Shown here one piece after another: positions 25,601-37,670 of a stretch of DNA of 64,000 nt. Within the stretch, counting starts at the first letter, position 1. Every line of letters begins with the position of its first letter. The stretch spans positions 10,709,558-10,773,557 of the forward strand of contig CM070576.1 of assembly GCA_036346355.1 (NCBI GenBank). The letters run 5' to 3'. Position numbers and translations under genes: made by a program. Origin of the DNA: Rhipidocladum racemiflorum (Eukaryota; Streptophyta; Magnoliopsida; Poales; Poaceae). The notes beneath the pieces were generated by a model, which saw only the letters and a program-made list of their open reading frames with translations, searched no databases and was not told the origin of the DNA.

Positions 25601-26886
25601 TAAAAGTTACTATTTGCTACAGTAACTTACGAGAAACTGGGTTCCAGAACTGAACCAAAATTGCAGAGCCCTCTTTTGCTTCCAAAAAATGGATTTTTGT
25701 CCCATTTTCACATGGATTTGGACCAAATAAAATCATGGATTCTCTAGATAACATCCTTAGGGACTCGTAGGAGGAAGGAATTGAGTTGGTTCTCACCGGA
25801 GATGATGAATTTCGCGATGAACGGAGCTCCGTCCGGATGAACAAAAACTCAAAATTGCCGCCAACTCTTGATCAAACCTAAAATTGATGATTGGGTTAGA
25901 CTCTAGACTCATCCACGGTCACAAGGAACCAAGTGGCATGAAGAATGGCTCACCGGAGAAGGAGCTACAAGCATGAACACGAAGAACACCGAAAAACTTC
26001 AACCCAACGTCGGTTTTCTTGATCTCACGGGCGCAAGGGTGGAGTAGAGGGAAAGGGGAGCACACTCCCGGAAAGGGGATACTTATACGAAGAGGATGGA
26101 GGTGGTGGTGCGGCGTTTGGAGGTGAAACGGCCGAGTTAAAGCCATTTTAGTGGATTTCGGTTTCTCTTGAATGGGGCCGTTTCCGGTGAGATTGACGGC
26201 AAGGGAAGGTGGGGAATGGCAAGAGGACGACGCTATTTAATCCAACGGAACCGGCCGTGATCAATTTGGAGTTTCGTGGAGGGAGTTACGAGCAATTGAA
26301 TCAAACCCTAGCCATGAATGCCTATTTGGAGCTCTCTGTTCTTGGAGTTGGCTGGAGGTTGAAGAAGGTGCACTGTTCACTTGCCACGTGGCACTCTCCC
26401 ATTGGTCCTCCTTTACGTAAATGATTCGCCCTAGAGAAAAATAAGGAAAAATAGCCTAAAAATTCTGGAAAAATTCCTAGAACCATTTTAAAATATTTGG
26501 GACCCAATAAAATTGGTTTGGTTGAATTTGGATGATTTTTGTGGAATTGGATATTCGGGCACCGATCGTAGGCATTAAACAAAAGCCGCGCGAGATAAAA
26601 TAGGAACGGAGGTCCAAAAATTCGGGGAATGATTCCAAAAATAATTTTGGAATATTTGGAACATTTTAAAAGTGGTTTGGAGATTTTTGGAGCATTTTTG
26701 GACTCGGGTGAATTTTCGGGTATCGGCGGAAACTGGAAAACCGATTTTTCGATCGGAGGGGAATTAAATCCCGATTTTGGAGGGAAATGGATGCCAGGTT
26801 AATATAAACACCAAAGAAACTCAAATTTTGAACTTACTTTGTTTAACTTAGGTTTTTCTCCAGAAAGCGAAAACCAGGGTGTTACA
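22632..26886 (-). repeat. LTR2b (shared between two X units)
   Basis: 4.26 kb, TGTGGGCCCCCGGATCGG...CAGGGTGTTACA. On its left it has a primer site and gag2b (as a 5' LTR); on its right a polypurine tract and integrase remnant (as a 3' LTR). One LTR thus serves two X units. TATA-like and donor-like motifs are as in LTR2a. Confidence 0.9.
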
Positions 26887-26902
26887 AACCTACCCCCCTT
26901 AG
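26887..26902 (-). other. Polypurine tract of X before LTR2b
   Basis: The minus strand reads CTAAGGGGGGTAGGTT next to TGTAACACCC of LTR2b. Confidence 0.8.
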
Positions 26903-27690
26903 AAAGAATCTCGTCCCCGAGATTCGGACGGAGAAAGAGAAAGAGGTTAGGAAACTCTGCTCGAAGATCTTCATGCTCCCAGGTAGCTTCCTTCTTAGAA
27001 TGGTTATTTCACTGAACCTTGCAGAATTTGACCACTCGTCTTCTGATTCGACGCCCGGCTTCATCCACAATCCTGGCGGGATACTTCAGACACGACAGGT
27101 CTCTTTCGGGTTCCATACTTTTAAACAGCCTCTTATGCTCAGGCACTGCGCTACACTTGATTCCTGTCGGCAGTTATCAGCATAGCTCTTCTATCTCGAC
27201 TGGGCAGTCTCCAGATTTACACGGATCTGTCTGACCTGCTTTTCGGCTTCTTTCAAAATATCAGATCTACTGATGTGTCTATTACCGGTCTCTTTCCCAT
27301 ACCAGGGTATTCCGCCTTTTCTTGCATACAGGGCTTCAAAAGGCGCCATCTTCAGCTTCATCGGAGACTGTTGTTATTCTGATCCCACAAACCTTGACAT
27401 GTCAACGCACACGCTCTCAATACCTCTTCTAAAATCTGATTGATTCCTTCCGTCTGGCCATCGGTCGGGGAATGGTAAGCAACGCTGGAATTCCCATTCG
27501 TACCCCAAAACTTTATACCACTTCTGTCAAAACCTCGAGGGGAACTAAGAACCTCGATCTGACACGATCTCCTTGGGCACATAATGAAAATACACTGCTT
27601 TAGCCACGCAAAGTTCCACAAGTCCATCACCAAATAGGGTTGTCTTGCACGAAACAAAGTGTGCAACTTTTGTCGATCTGTCCACACTAC
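26903..27690 (-). pseudogene. Integrase C-terminus plus chromodomain remnant of X, copy b
   Basis: This is the twin of 11101-11885 with the same frameshifts and stops, including the TGA in place of the chromodomain VQW Trp. That shows the decay predates the X duplication. Readable pieces: QTEGINQILEEVLRACAL (the Arg usually after Glu is Gly here), PFEALY-like, and EATWEHEDLRAEFPNLF. It ends on its right at the TSD ACTAC and the solo LTR1d. Confidence 0.75.
27686..27690. repeat. Target-site duplication ACTAC (left of solo LTR1d)
   Basis: Pairs with ACTAC at 31480-31484. Both are identical in sequence and position within X to those of the complete Y. Confidence 0.9.
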
Positions 27691-30600
27691 TGTCGGGACC
27701 CGAATCTGCAAATCCGGACCCTCTGTGTATTCTGTACTAGTCCAGGATCACGCTAGTACACACAGTTAAACAGGGATGATGTACCACAATCATACACAGC
27801 AGAATTAATAATAAAGTCCTTCAAACATTAAATAAACTGGTTACAAGACCTTAAGATCAACTTACAAATAGTCTGCCACGCAGGGCTTACAATAACAAAA
27901 GTAAATAAACAGCAGCGGAATGAAGAACGTCGGTCACTCCCATCAGTATGCCACAGGCAACTGACAAGGTTCAACTCCTAGATAATCGCCTCCGCATGGA
28001 ACTTCACCTTCTTTGAAGTTGTAGTCTTCTCCTCAACTGATGATTGTGTTGAAAGCAAGGGTGAGTATACAACATACTCAGCAAGTCATGCACAGGGGTG
28101 CAATCCTATTACTATATGCATGGCTTCATCCAAAGAGATGGCTTAAGTGGTTGTTTTGCATCAAACAACATTTTGCTTTGATTAAATAATCTTAATAGAT
28201 TCACAAGCGGTAAAACCATATTATATAGTAAGTTATCAATCTCTTCTCAAGCAGTTTGGCACAAAGCCCTAAATCACTTTAGCAATTATCTCTGGCATAC
28301 AGCCACCCATTCCACATTTTATTTTAAAAGATCTAACCCTTGACTGTAATCCCCGAGCTTTGTCCAGTACCGTGGACTCGGCTATTCGAATAGTTTTTAC
28401 ACTCTGCAGAGGTTATACACTTTACCCACACGATATAGTTAAACACCACATGGGCGAGTAACCATAACAAAGTCTTTCCGAAACCTCTATCCTCGCATGC
28501 GTACCTCCCGGTATAGTTCCCGCTGTCCCTTCCCTTTTGCGGAGCGGAAGTACAGGGCTAATGTATACCGTTGAAGAGATGTAAGACCAATCGGTAAACA
28601 CTACACCCTTCTTTACACATTTACAGATACAAAAACCACCTGAGGTCTCACATGCTAAGACTTCGGAATAGTACTCAACTAGGTCTGTCCCACTCCAGAC
28701 ATGTGGTTGTATGTTAGGCCCAGTTCAAAGGCTTGCAAGGTTAAGTCCTTAGGTTGACCGTGGCAAGACTACCCAAAGTTCACAAAACCAAATTCAATCA
28801 ACATCTCTCCCATGTGCCACATCGGGCCCCCCCATTAATCACTTGCCACTTGCCACAGTCTAAATATTTTCCCACCCCAGTTTGATTATTGTGCAATACA
28901 TGCCAACAATAATACCAGTTACCATGTAGAACCAAAAAGGTACCTACACTTCACATCATCACGTGGCAAGATTACACTGATTCCAAAAATTTATTCCATA
29001 TATCATTAGTCAATATTATTTTGCCATTTGAAACACATTTCACGTAAGCATGGCTAAGCAACTATTCACGGTCTAGCCTCCCGTGTTGGCACAATATTAA
29101 CATCCAACTAAATAAACCAACTTAAGGTGACAATGGATACATGGCATACAAATATTATCATCAACGGTGGAATTAACAATTAGGTTTATTAACTGTTTTA
29201 CCCAAATTAAATTAATTCATTTTAATCAACATAGCATGCATAATTTAAATCAAAATACATTTCAAAAACTAGGAGCAATATGGTCAAAGCACAACTTGCC
29301 TTCAAAGATCAGCTGGTTTTGGTCTAGATCTTGATCTTGAGCTTGTTCCTCGAAATCAACTCCCTCACACAGTTCGATGTCTACGCACAACAGTTAAAGA
29401 ACCAAATAAACACGCAAATCAACATACAACACACATTCAGAAAATGCTACAAAACAAACTAGGTTTTAATTTCATGAAAACTTCCAGACAATTAGTTTGG
29501 CATTTTCTAAGATTTATAAAATTTATTTGGTCATTTTTGGACGTGTAGTTTAAGAGATACAAAATTCGTAAGTTTGGACTTTCCGCAATTAATTCAATAG
29601 TATAAATTTATTTATAAATTTCAGTAAAATTATTGTAGAAAGGTATTAATTTCTACTAATTAACAAAATTTGTTGCAAGTGATTCGGACTTAGAATGAAT
29701 TTGTAGCGAAAAAGACAAATTTCACAATTTCCGGAAATTAACACGTACAACTCACTTCTAGTCTTCTGGCATGGCACTATTCATGTCGTATACATGTATA
29801 CTTCTTGTGCATGCTTCCAGAACGAAAGTTTTATGAAAAACACTATGAGTATATATACGCAAGAATGTAGATATGTATATGGCCGAATGCATGTATACTC
29901 AAGGTACTGTTCATGCTAAAATATTTATATACACAGACAAGCATCCGGTTTCACAGATGCAGGCGCATACATGTCTAACATAAATACTCACACATGCGTT
30001 CTAATATAATCGTAAACAAGCGCCTGGAAAGTTATACTAGCGAATCGGTCGAATATATACATACGGATAATCGAATATAACCGTAGGTAGGCATATATAT
30101 ATATATATATATACACATCTGCCGACCAGTACCCATACGCGCTAATGTGCATATAGAGAAACCATACACATGCTTACCTCCTTTATATATCTACGCGAAT
30201 ATATAAACGAGATAAAATAAAAACAGAGCGCGCACGCGAGAGAAAAGAAATACCGATCGGCAGTAGCAAAGACGGCGACGACGCAGGGGAAGGCGACGGC
30301 GACGACGGTGGCGTGATACGGCGCCACGACGTAGACGATGGCGAAGCGACAGCGACGGCCAACAGCGACGGGCGACGAGATTTGGCGGCGCCGACGTCCA
30401 ACGGCGACGGCGATAAGACAACGGAAATAGTGTGGCTAGAGATGAAATGGAGCAGCGGGATGATTTACTCGGCAAAGCTAGAAAAAGGAAACGACGGGAG
30501 AGGAAAAAGCTTATGCGTGTGTTGCTAGTAAATGGGATCGGTGGAAGATTGAATCGTTTACGCATGTGAAGTGGAGAACCGGCCGAGAATGCATATGCGT

Positions 30601-31479
30601 GTGGAGAGATGGAGCATACATGCATGCTAGAAAAGAAAAGGCACGCAGGCGTTACCGGTGAAAATAGAACGGCGCAAGCAATTGAAAACTTCCAAATAGG
30701 ACCCCCATGCATGCAAATGGAAATGGAAAGCGTCAAACATGAATGACCAAGAACGCTTCATGTGTGAGAATTGCTCATAATGCTCCATGCGTTCATGGTC
30801 GGGAAAGAAACTCACGTATCTTTCAATGCTCTTCACGTAGCTTTCAATGAGAATGCAAACTCATGCATGCACGGCTAGAAGGAATGCATGGCCGTGAGCT
30901 GCTAGTAAGTGCATGGCAAGGAAAGAGGATAATGGCTGGAAGTGAAGTCGTCGGACTCAAGCATACATGCATACACGTACTCTGGGAAAAAAATCAATCG
31001 TCCATAGTTCAAGCCTATAGGTGCATGTATACGCATATACATCTTATACGTTCCAAAACGTGCTGCGAAAAAAAAAAACCAGAGAGGTTCTAACACTCTG
31101 AAAGATTCCTGTAAAATACTAGGAACTATTTGGAACTTAACAAAGTTGGTTTCGTGATTTTTCGACGCATAGATTTTTCGTTAAAAATCTTTCAGTGAAT
31201 CAGACACCTGTACCAATTTTATAAAATCAACGACGTACGTTATATAACATATTTTTCGAAAATATTTGAAGTGAACACTCTCGTCTACCAATTATCTTTA
31301 TTTTAAACAAAATTTTGAATTCTATGCATATGCGAAAAGGTAGGATCTTTATTTAACGTGATTATTTCAATAGACTTGAATTCGAATTAACCGCGAGGTT
31401 TTTAAATAATTTCAAAAAAAAATTCAAATAAACCCAGAAACACACTAAATATATTAGAGGCAAATTTTGGGATGTTACA
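27691..31479 (-). mobile_element. Solo LTR1d, recombinant remnant of a Y element
   Basis: This 3.79-kb LTR occupies the site where the other X units carry Y, with the same target duplication on both sides and no internal region. At diagnostic positions its left part matches LTR1b (G at 27734, C at 27935, C at 28307, T at 29003). From 29156 rightwards it matches LTR1a/LTR1c (TTATCA, GGACTTAG, AGCGAAAAAG, CTATGCATATG). It is therefore a crossover product of the 3' and 5' LTRs of one Y, with the exchange between about 29003 and 29156. Confidence 0.9.
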
Positions 31480-31862
31480 ACTACCCCCCTTAGAAAGAAT
31501 CCTATCCGGACTTAGTTCCAAGGGGTTCAATGGTGAAATTCATTTTTATTCCTCCCCATGTTTCGGACGAGAACTATGGCTCTTCAGCCATCCTTTAAGT
31601 ACCTCATGATGGGTGCCCAAACATAATTATGTTTCAAGAACTATCAACAAAAATCCACTTCCACAGTTATAATTCTTCCAACTCTTTATTGATAACAATA
31701 CTGACGCTTACATCTTACAGACTGATCATTACACAACTCTTTTATTTATTCTTTAAAAGAGGTAGGGTACTTCTGAAGGTACCATCTACTAACATTTATT
31801 GCTAACATCAAGTTTCAGTTGCTTCTTCTTCAACTTCAGGGATCATGAGCAGACCTGATGTC

Positions 31863-32834
31863 CTATATCGCAGAACCTGTGAAGAAGTTGCCGATTGCGC
31901 CTCCCACCTGCTGCGGGGTTATAGTCCGAAGAAGAACAACATCTGGAAGGTTGGAATTGGAAGAAGATGCTTGGCGTCCTTGCATCACTGGTTGCACTTC
32001 TGGTCCTGGGGTCTTGATTAAGGTTGCTTCTTGGGCTTGGTTAAGTTGAAATTGGTCCACACGAAGCCGAGAATTACTGGCAACATACTGCTCCTGACTT
32101 ACTCCCTTCCTTTTGCGAGAATCCGGTTGATGACAGTTGTCTTCCAGGGAGACTGCTTTGCCTTTGCCAGCTGGAGGAATCTTCGATACTTGGTGCAGCT
32201 TAGAAGGTACTTCCGCACTGACTTCTGCTGGAATTGCTTGTTTTGATAAGACATTTTGTTTTCCCAAGGGACATTGTTTCACATAATGCCCTTCCTTGCC
32301 ACAAAGGTTGCAAACCCGGTACTGAATCTCCTTTCTGCGAGGGCACTTGCGGAATTGGTGTCCAATCCTGTTGCAGTGACTACAATGGGTATCTTCTTTG
32401 GCCTTGCCCTGTTGGGGACAACTATAAGCAACATGTCCTTTTTCACCACATCGATAGCAGACGACATATCTCCACGGGTGAAGGTTTACAGGAGGGGTAT
32501 TGCTAGCGCCACCATCACCTAGTACTTCAGGAGTCTTGGTCTTTAGTAGCTCATCGAACGGGTACTGCTGAGGAGTTATAGGTGTAGTGACCATGGAGGC
32601 TTGGTTGTTTAGTTGTTGTATCATCAATTGCATGAGCTGAGTCTGAGTCACCATGAACTGATTCATATTCTGAAGAAATGCTGTTATCACCTCGGATGGT
32701 TGCTGGTTGAGCTCGGTAGCAGCCCTGACGTTGACAGCCGGAACTTCACTGGTGTTCTCATTGACGTTGACCAAAGGATTGGAACTTGATGCTTTAGCTT
32801 CTTTGTTGAGGTTAGCACGGCAATTCTTCTCCAT
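31863..32834 (-). CDS. gag: gag2: nucleocapsid-like Gag with three CCHC zinc knuckles, no capsid domain
   Basis: Predicted 323 aa, the only intact copy. I start at the ATG at 32834 rather than one five codons upstream, because it directly follows GTCAG and aligns with the R1 gag start. An N-terminal helix-prone segment, NQFMVTQTQLMQLMIQQL (about residues 58-75), matches residues 36-54 of the R1 Gag. The roughly 190-residue capsid region of R1 Gag is missing. Three perfect CX2CX4HX4C knuckles follow: C126-C129-H134-C139, C151-C154-H159-C164 and C175-C178-H183-C188. The tail is basic and Gln-rich. R1 Gag has one knuckle. The likely role is RNA binding or packaging in particles built by another element's Gag; this is inference. 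The last 15-20 residues differ between copies through indels; copies a and b suggest an alternative acidic C-terminus ending near 31808. Confidence 0.75.
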   Translation of the reverse strand: MEKNCRANLNKEAKASSSNPLVNVNENTSEVPAVNVRAATELNQQPSEVITAFLQNMNQFMVTQTQLMQLMIQQLNNQASMVTTPITPQQYPFDELLKTKTPEVLGDGGASNTPPVNLHPWRYVVCYRCGEKGHVAYSCPQQGKAKEDTHCSHCNRIGHQFRKCPRRKEIQYRVCNLCGKEGHYVKQCPLGKQNVLSKQAIPAEVSAEVPSKLHQVSKIPPAGKGKAVSLEDNCHQPDSRKRKGVSQEQYVASNSRLRVDQFQLNQAQEATLIKTPGPEVQPVMQGRQASSSNSNLPDVVLLRTITPQQVGGAIGNFFTGSAI

Positions 32835-33411
32835 CTGACGGTAGAACAAGGCTTCCAGATGAGAGGGAACAGCACAGACGAGCGAGAAAGGGGAGGTTCT
32901 AACAACACCAGAAACAAACTACCCCGGCAAAGGACAACCCCACACACGAAAATCAAAACGTTTTTAACACCAAGCAAATCAACTCGTCTACTCGATCAAA
33001 TTACGCACTCTAATAGAACAAGGCGACTTCAACACAGACAGATTTGGACCACTTAACCTATAAGGTTAGCCGAAGATCAACCTCGCTTCTTTGGTCTTCG
33101 ACGTTCAACGGTTGGATCCTCACCAGGAAGATACACACTTCAGTAGCACTCTTGCAGAATTGCACCTCTTGAGTCCTCAAGCTTGGAAGTCAAAAGCGGG
33201 AACTCGATTACCCTAATATAGAAGTTGTTAAGGGAGGTAGGGTCTAATTTTCATTCCAAAAAGGTGAAGAAGCAACCACCGGGGAAGAAAGGAATAGAAA
33301 GAGAGAGAAGACGAGAGTAGCACATTATTTGGTTTCTCTCTTTATAAATATAAGTTTTGAAGCTTCCTAAAAACGGCCATTCTAACTAAGGGCACGTCCT
33401 ACAGTCAACCT

Positions 33412-33424
33412 GGCTCTGATACCA
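33412..33424 (-). other. Primer-binding site of X, copy c
   Basis: The plus strand reads GGCTCTGATACCA (minus TGGTATCAGAGCC), the standard initiator Met tRNA primer site, four bases inside LTR2c. Confidence 0.87.
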
Positions 33425-33428
33425 CCTT

Positions 33429-36400
33429 TGTGGGCCCCCGGATCGGCTATCCGGAATCCCCTGTGTATTTCTGTACTAGTCCCAGATCAGTAGCTAGTAC
33501 ACACAGTCAAAAGTGATGAATCAACAACCATATCACGAATACATATAACTAAATAAGAATAATACCAAATAAAAGCAAAGACCTTATGGTCAAGGTTTAC
33601 CATTACGGCCTGAGCAGCCGAGCGACTTGAACAACTGCAATGAAGACGAAACGCCAATGCGACCCATCCAAATGCCCACAGGCAATCGAGTGGAGAACGC
33701 ACCCTAGTCGATGGAAATCTTGAACAGCTTCTTTCACTTCTGAGAGAGGATTAGAATGTAGCACGTGAGTACATAAAGTACTCAGCAAGTCCGAGATTAT
33801 GCACAATGTAGGCTATCCAAAGATGGCTTAATATGGTTCTTTTGCATAAAGCCAAGTTTCATCAAATCATACTTGTTAATAAATTTCACAAAGCATATTT
33901 GAGCAATTCTTTTTAATAATTGAATTACGTAATATTGTAGTGAAGGTTCTAACCACCACTCACTAATATACGTGCTCTATCCGCCACATCTCAACAAAAG
34001 CAGGGTTCAATCCAATCACATGGCTATGTCCGCCATGGTTCACAAAATCAGGTTCTTTCCACCTACCTGGCTTTAGCCGCTAGAAGCACACCCGAGAGTT
34101 CTAACCACTCCCGGATCCCAAAACAAAACATTGTTTAGTTTGAAACCAAAAACCAAACTCTACCAGTATGAAAGCATTCAGCAAGCTTCGCCTTTGACCG
34201 TAGGCACGGCTATTCGAATAGTTTTAACTCTGCAGAGGTTGTACAATTTACCCACAAGACATGATATTCCCTTGATGCCAAGCTATTAGCACACTTCCTT
34301 GGGTGTGCCGGGCAGGATATCATGACAAGGCCTTTACAATGTATCGCCTAACTCCGACTCACCGCCGAGGTTTCACATTTGTTAGGGTTATTTCCACCAG
34401 ATCTGAAGCCCCCTCTTGCGCCGTGTGAGAAAAACAACAACAACAACAATGCCTCTTTCCGGCTCTCACACAACAACCGAGTGGTGAGTCTAAGTTAGAT
34501 TTCTACAAATTATTCAGCCAGATCGTGCCCACTTTGACATGTGGTTGTACGGTAATGCTTAGAATGGAGACAGTCATAAGCGTCGGTCCTTAATTGACTT
34601 GGGGCGGTACTTGCACAAAAGAACCAAGGCTTGGTCCGCTTCCACCCGACATTCCATGCCGCCCAAGTCGAAATCATTTTTCATTTTATTTTTATTTTGT
34701 AAACCATTGGCAATACTCCTTGCCTATAACTTCCAATACAAGTTTTCAAGAGATAATTGAAAGTCCCACCCATAGGTGAATATTGACCGACAGCGAGGCT
34801 AAGCATTTCTACCGTACTATTCTATTCCACCAATAGTTTATTTTATAAAATACAAAACTCAGTGTTTGATAAAAATTATGATAATCAGTTCTATCATCTC
34901 CAAAATTCATGAGACCACCAAGATTCCCCCATTATTATCATGGCACTATATAATCCAAACCAATTTAGTACTCCAACAAGTAAAATCTATACCATGTGCC
35001 ATCATAACTCCAAAATCATGCTAAGCTACTGACATCATTGTATATGAAACAATCTCCTCAAAATATAAGTCTTCTTTATTGATCACCCATCATCCACACA
35101 TCGATTAATCTTTTAATCTACTTGATCCACCGAGAATAATTCATAATCTCATCCCCGAGCATATTTCATGAAAGATTCTACAAATCCAAGATTTCATTGA
35201 TTCATTGCCTATAGCTGTTTCCCTAAACAATGACACCAAGTTGACTAAACAAATCACACCTAATCCACATTATTCATAATCCCACATAAATGATTATTGT
35301 AAAACCATACTTCACAAAATCATCTACTAAACCACCGAGTACAATTCTCAATATTATTCACTTAATCCATGGAATATATTTGATAATATCATTGACTAAA
35401 TCATCGAGAATACTTCACAACATCAACTCTAATCATTTAGGCTACAATTCCCCGATAGCACTTCATAACGTCATGTATTTAATCCTTCACATCATCACCT
35501 CTAAATCATCATTTTAATCCACCAAGAATACGTAATATTATCATCCACTAAACCACCAAACATTCTGGATTATTCACAATCTTCATAAATGATTATCACA
35601 TAGTATTCTTATTAAAATCCACCGAAATATAATTCACCACTTATTCTATTTGATCCACAAGTATGCCTCCCAATATTATTTATTTAACTTTACCGGCCAT
35701 TATTCTTCATATCATACCTCTTCCCACTCTTCCCCAGTTCATACTAATCATACTGCGATTCGTTACCACACTCCAACTCCGCAATATTGAAACTACCACC
35801 ATTCCCAGGTTACTTTCATAACGACTATTACCACATCATCACTAATAATCATCTAACTCCAATTTGCATTCCATCCCATTTGATTTATCTAAAATGTCTG
35901 TCAAATAGTCTTTTCCCTTAATCAAAGAATACCTTTCCAAAAACATTTATATTGGTGGAGTACTTATACTAGGGCGACAAAGGGTCTGGGATAACAATAT
36001 CAAGGAGGTATGGACAACAGGTATAACTAATAGTCTAACGTTAACATCATCATTTTAGGTAAATAGCAATGCAATTTATAAAACATTGGAAAGCATTTAT
36101 AAATCATGGGATCAACGTGCGTCAAGGAGACTTGCCTCGGTCACAGCGAAGGTTGAACTTTCTGAAGTCCGTGGCGAAATTCGGGCGGACTCGTGGCGTC
36201 GACTACACGCAAAACGAGGCAATAAATAAATAAAAGAAAATAAAAAAAATTCAAAAATTACAAAAGTAGTACTGGCAGGTAGATCTTGATTTTAGATGAA
36301 TTTAGAAACTTGAACGGAGTCAATCGGAGTTCGGACGCAAAAGTTATAAGCGTTCGAAGTTGGAAAATGATAGAAAATCAAGAAAAAGATAAAAGTTACT

Positions 36401-37670
36401 ATTTGCTACAGTAACTTACGAGAAACTGGGTTCCAGAACTGAACCAAAATTGCAGAGCCCTCTTTTGCTTCCAAAAAATCGATTTTTGTCCCATTTTCAC
36501 ATGGATTTGGACCAAATAAAATCATGGATTCTCTAGATAACATCCTTAGGGACTCATAGGAGGAAGGAATTGAGTTGGTTCTCACCGGAGATGATGAATT
36601 TCGCGATGAACGGAGCTCCGTCCGGATGAACAAAAACTCAAAATTCGTCGCCAACTCTTGATCAAACCTAAAATTGATGATTGGGTTAGACTCTAGACTC
36701 ATCCACGGTCACAAGGAACCAAGTGGCATGAAGAATGGCTCACCGGAGAAGGAGCTACAAGCATGAACACGAAGAACACCGAAAAAGTTCAACCCAACGT
36801 CGGTTTTCTTGATCTCACGGGCGCAAGGGTGGAGTAGAGGGAAAGGGGAGCACACTCCCGAAAAGGGAATACTTATACGAAGAGGATGGAGGTGGTGGTG
36901 CGGCGTTTGGAGGTGAAACGGCCGAGTTAAAGCCATTTTAGTGGATTTCGGTTTCTCTTGAATGGGGCCGTTTCCGGTGAGATTGACGGCAAGGGAAGGT
37001 GGGGAATGGCAAGAGGACGACGCTACGAATCCAACGGAACCGGCCGTGATCAATTTGGAGTTTCGTGGAGGGAGTTACGAGCAATTGAATCAAACCCTAG
37101 CCATGAATGCCTATTTGGAGCTCTCTGTTCTTGGAGTTGGCTGGAGGTTGAAGAAGGTGCACTGTTCACTTGCCACGTGGCACTCTCCCATTGGTCCTCC
37201 TTTACGTAAATGATTCGCCCTAGAGAAAAATAAGGAAAAATGGTCTAAAAATTCTGGAAAAATTCCTAGAACCATTTTAAAATATTTGGGACCCAATAAA
37301 ATTGGTTTGGTTGAATTTGGATGATTTTTGTGGAATTGGATATTCGGGCACCGATCGTAGGCATTAAACAAAAGCCGCGCGAGATAAAATAGGAACGGAG
37401 GTCCAAAAATTCGGGGAATGATTCCTAAAATAATTTTGGAATATTTGGAACATTTTAAAAGTGGTTTGGAGATTTTTGGAGCATTTTTGGACTCGGGTGA
37501 ATTTTCTGCATCGTGAATCGAAAACCGATTTTTCGATCGGAGGGGAATTAAATCCCGATTTTGGAGGGAAATGGATGCCAGGTTAATATAAACACCAAAG
37601 AAACTCAAATTTTGAACTTACTTTGTTTAAATTAGGTTTTTCTCCAGAAAGCGAAAACCAGGGTGTTACA
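33429..37670 (-). repeat. LTR2c (5' end of the X multimer)
   Basis: 4.24 kb, TGTGGGCCCCCGGATCGG...CAGGGTGTTACA, ending at 37670. The right flank (CAGCG) belongs to an unrelated plus-strand element, so this is the outer border of the multimer. Internal minisatellite, TATA-like box and donor-like motif are as in LTR2a. Confidence 0.9.

Larger units (their letters stand above)
31480..33428 (-). mobile_element. Element X internal region, copy c, 5' half
   Basis: This contains the primer site (33412-33424), a leader of about 575 bp without a gene, gag2c (the best-preserved copy), and about 325 bp of non-coding sequence ending in a polypurine-like CTAAGGGGGG beside the TSD. Confidence 0.87.
1..37670 (-). 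mobile_element. Tandem multimer of non-autonomous Ty3/Gypsy element X, units sharing LTRs
   Basis: On the minus strand the order is LTR2, primer site, gag2, integrase/chromodomain remnant, polypurine tract, LTR2, repeated about 2.3 times with only one LTR between units (LTR2c 33429-37670, LTR2b 22632-26886, LTR2a 6843-11084). Equivalent points recur at about 15.8 kb where Y is complete (LTR2a to LTR2b starts are 15,789 bp apart) and at about 10.8 kb where Y has collapsed (22632 to 33429). Without Y, one X is about 11.25 kb with about 2.75 kb of internal sequence. Shared LTRs are the expected product of unequal homologous recombination between LTRs. The left end lies outside the window, so the target duplication of the whole array cannot be checked; its right flank is CAGCG at 37671. 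Confidence 0.85.

Noticed and set aside
37111..37608. 165-codon frame in LTR2c
   Set aside because: Copies a and b of the same LTR break it; AT-rich LTR sequence with no recognisable domain.
1..37670. Satellite or CRISPR-like array from the regular long repeats
   Set aside because: Units are whole retrotransposons of about 11-16 kb; no short direct repeats with spacers.
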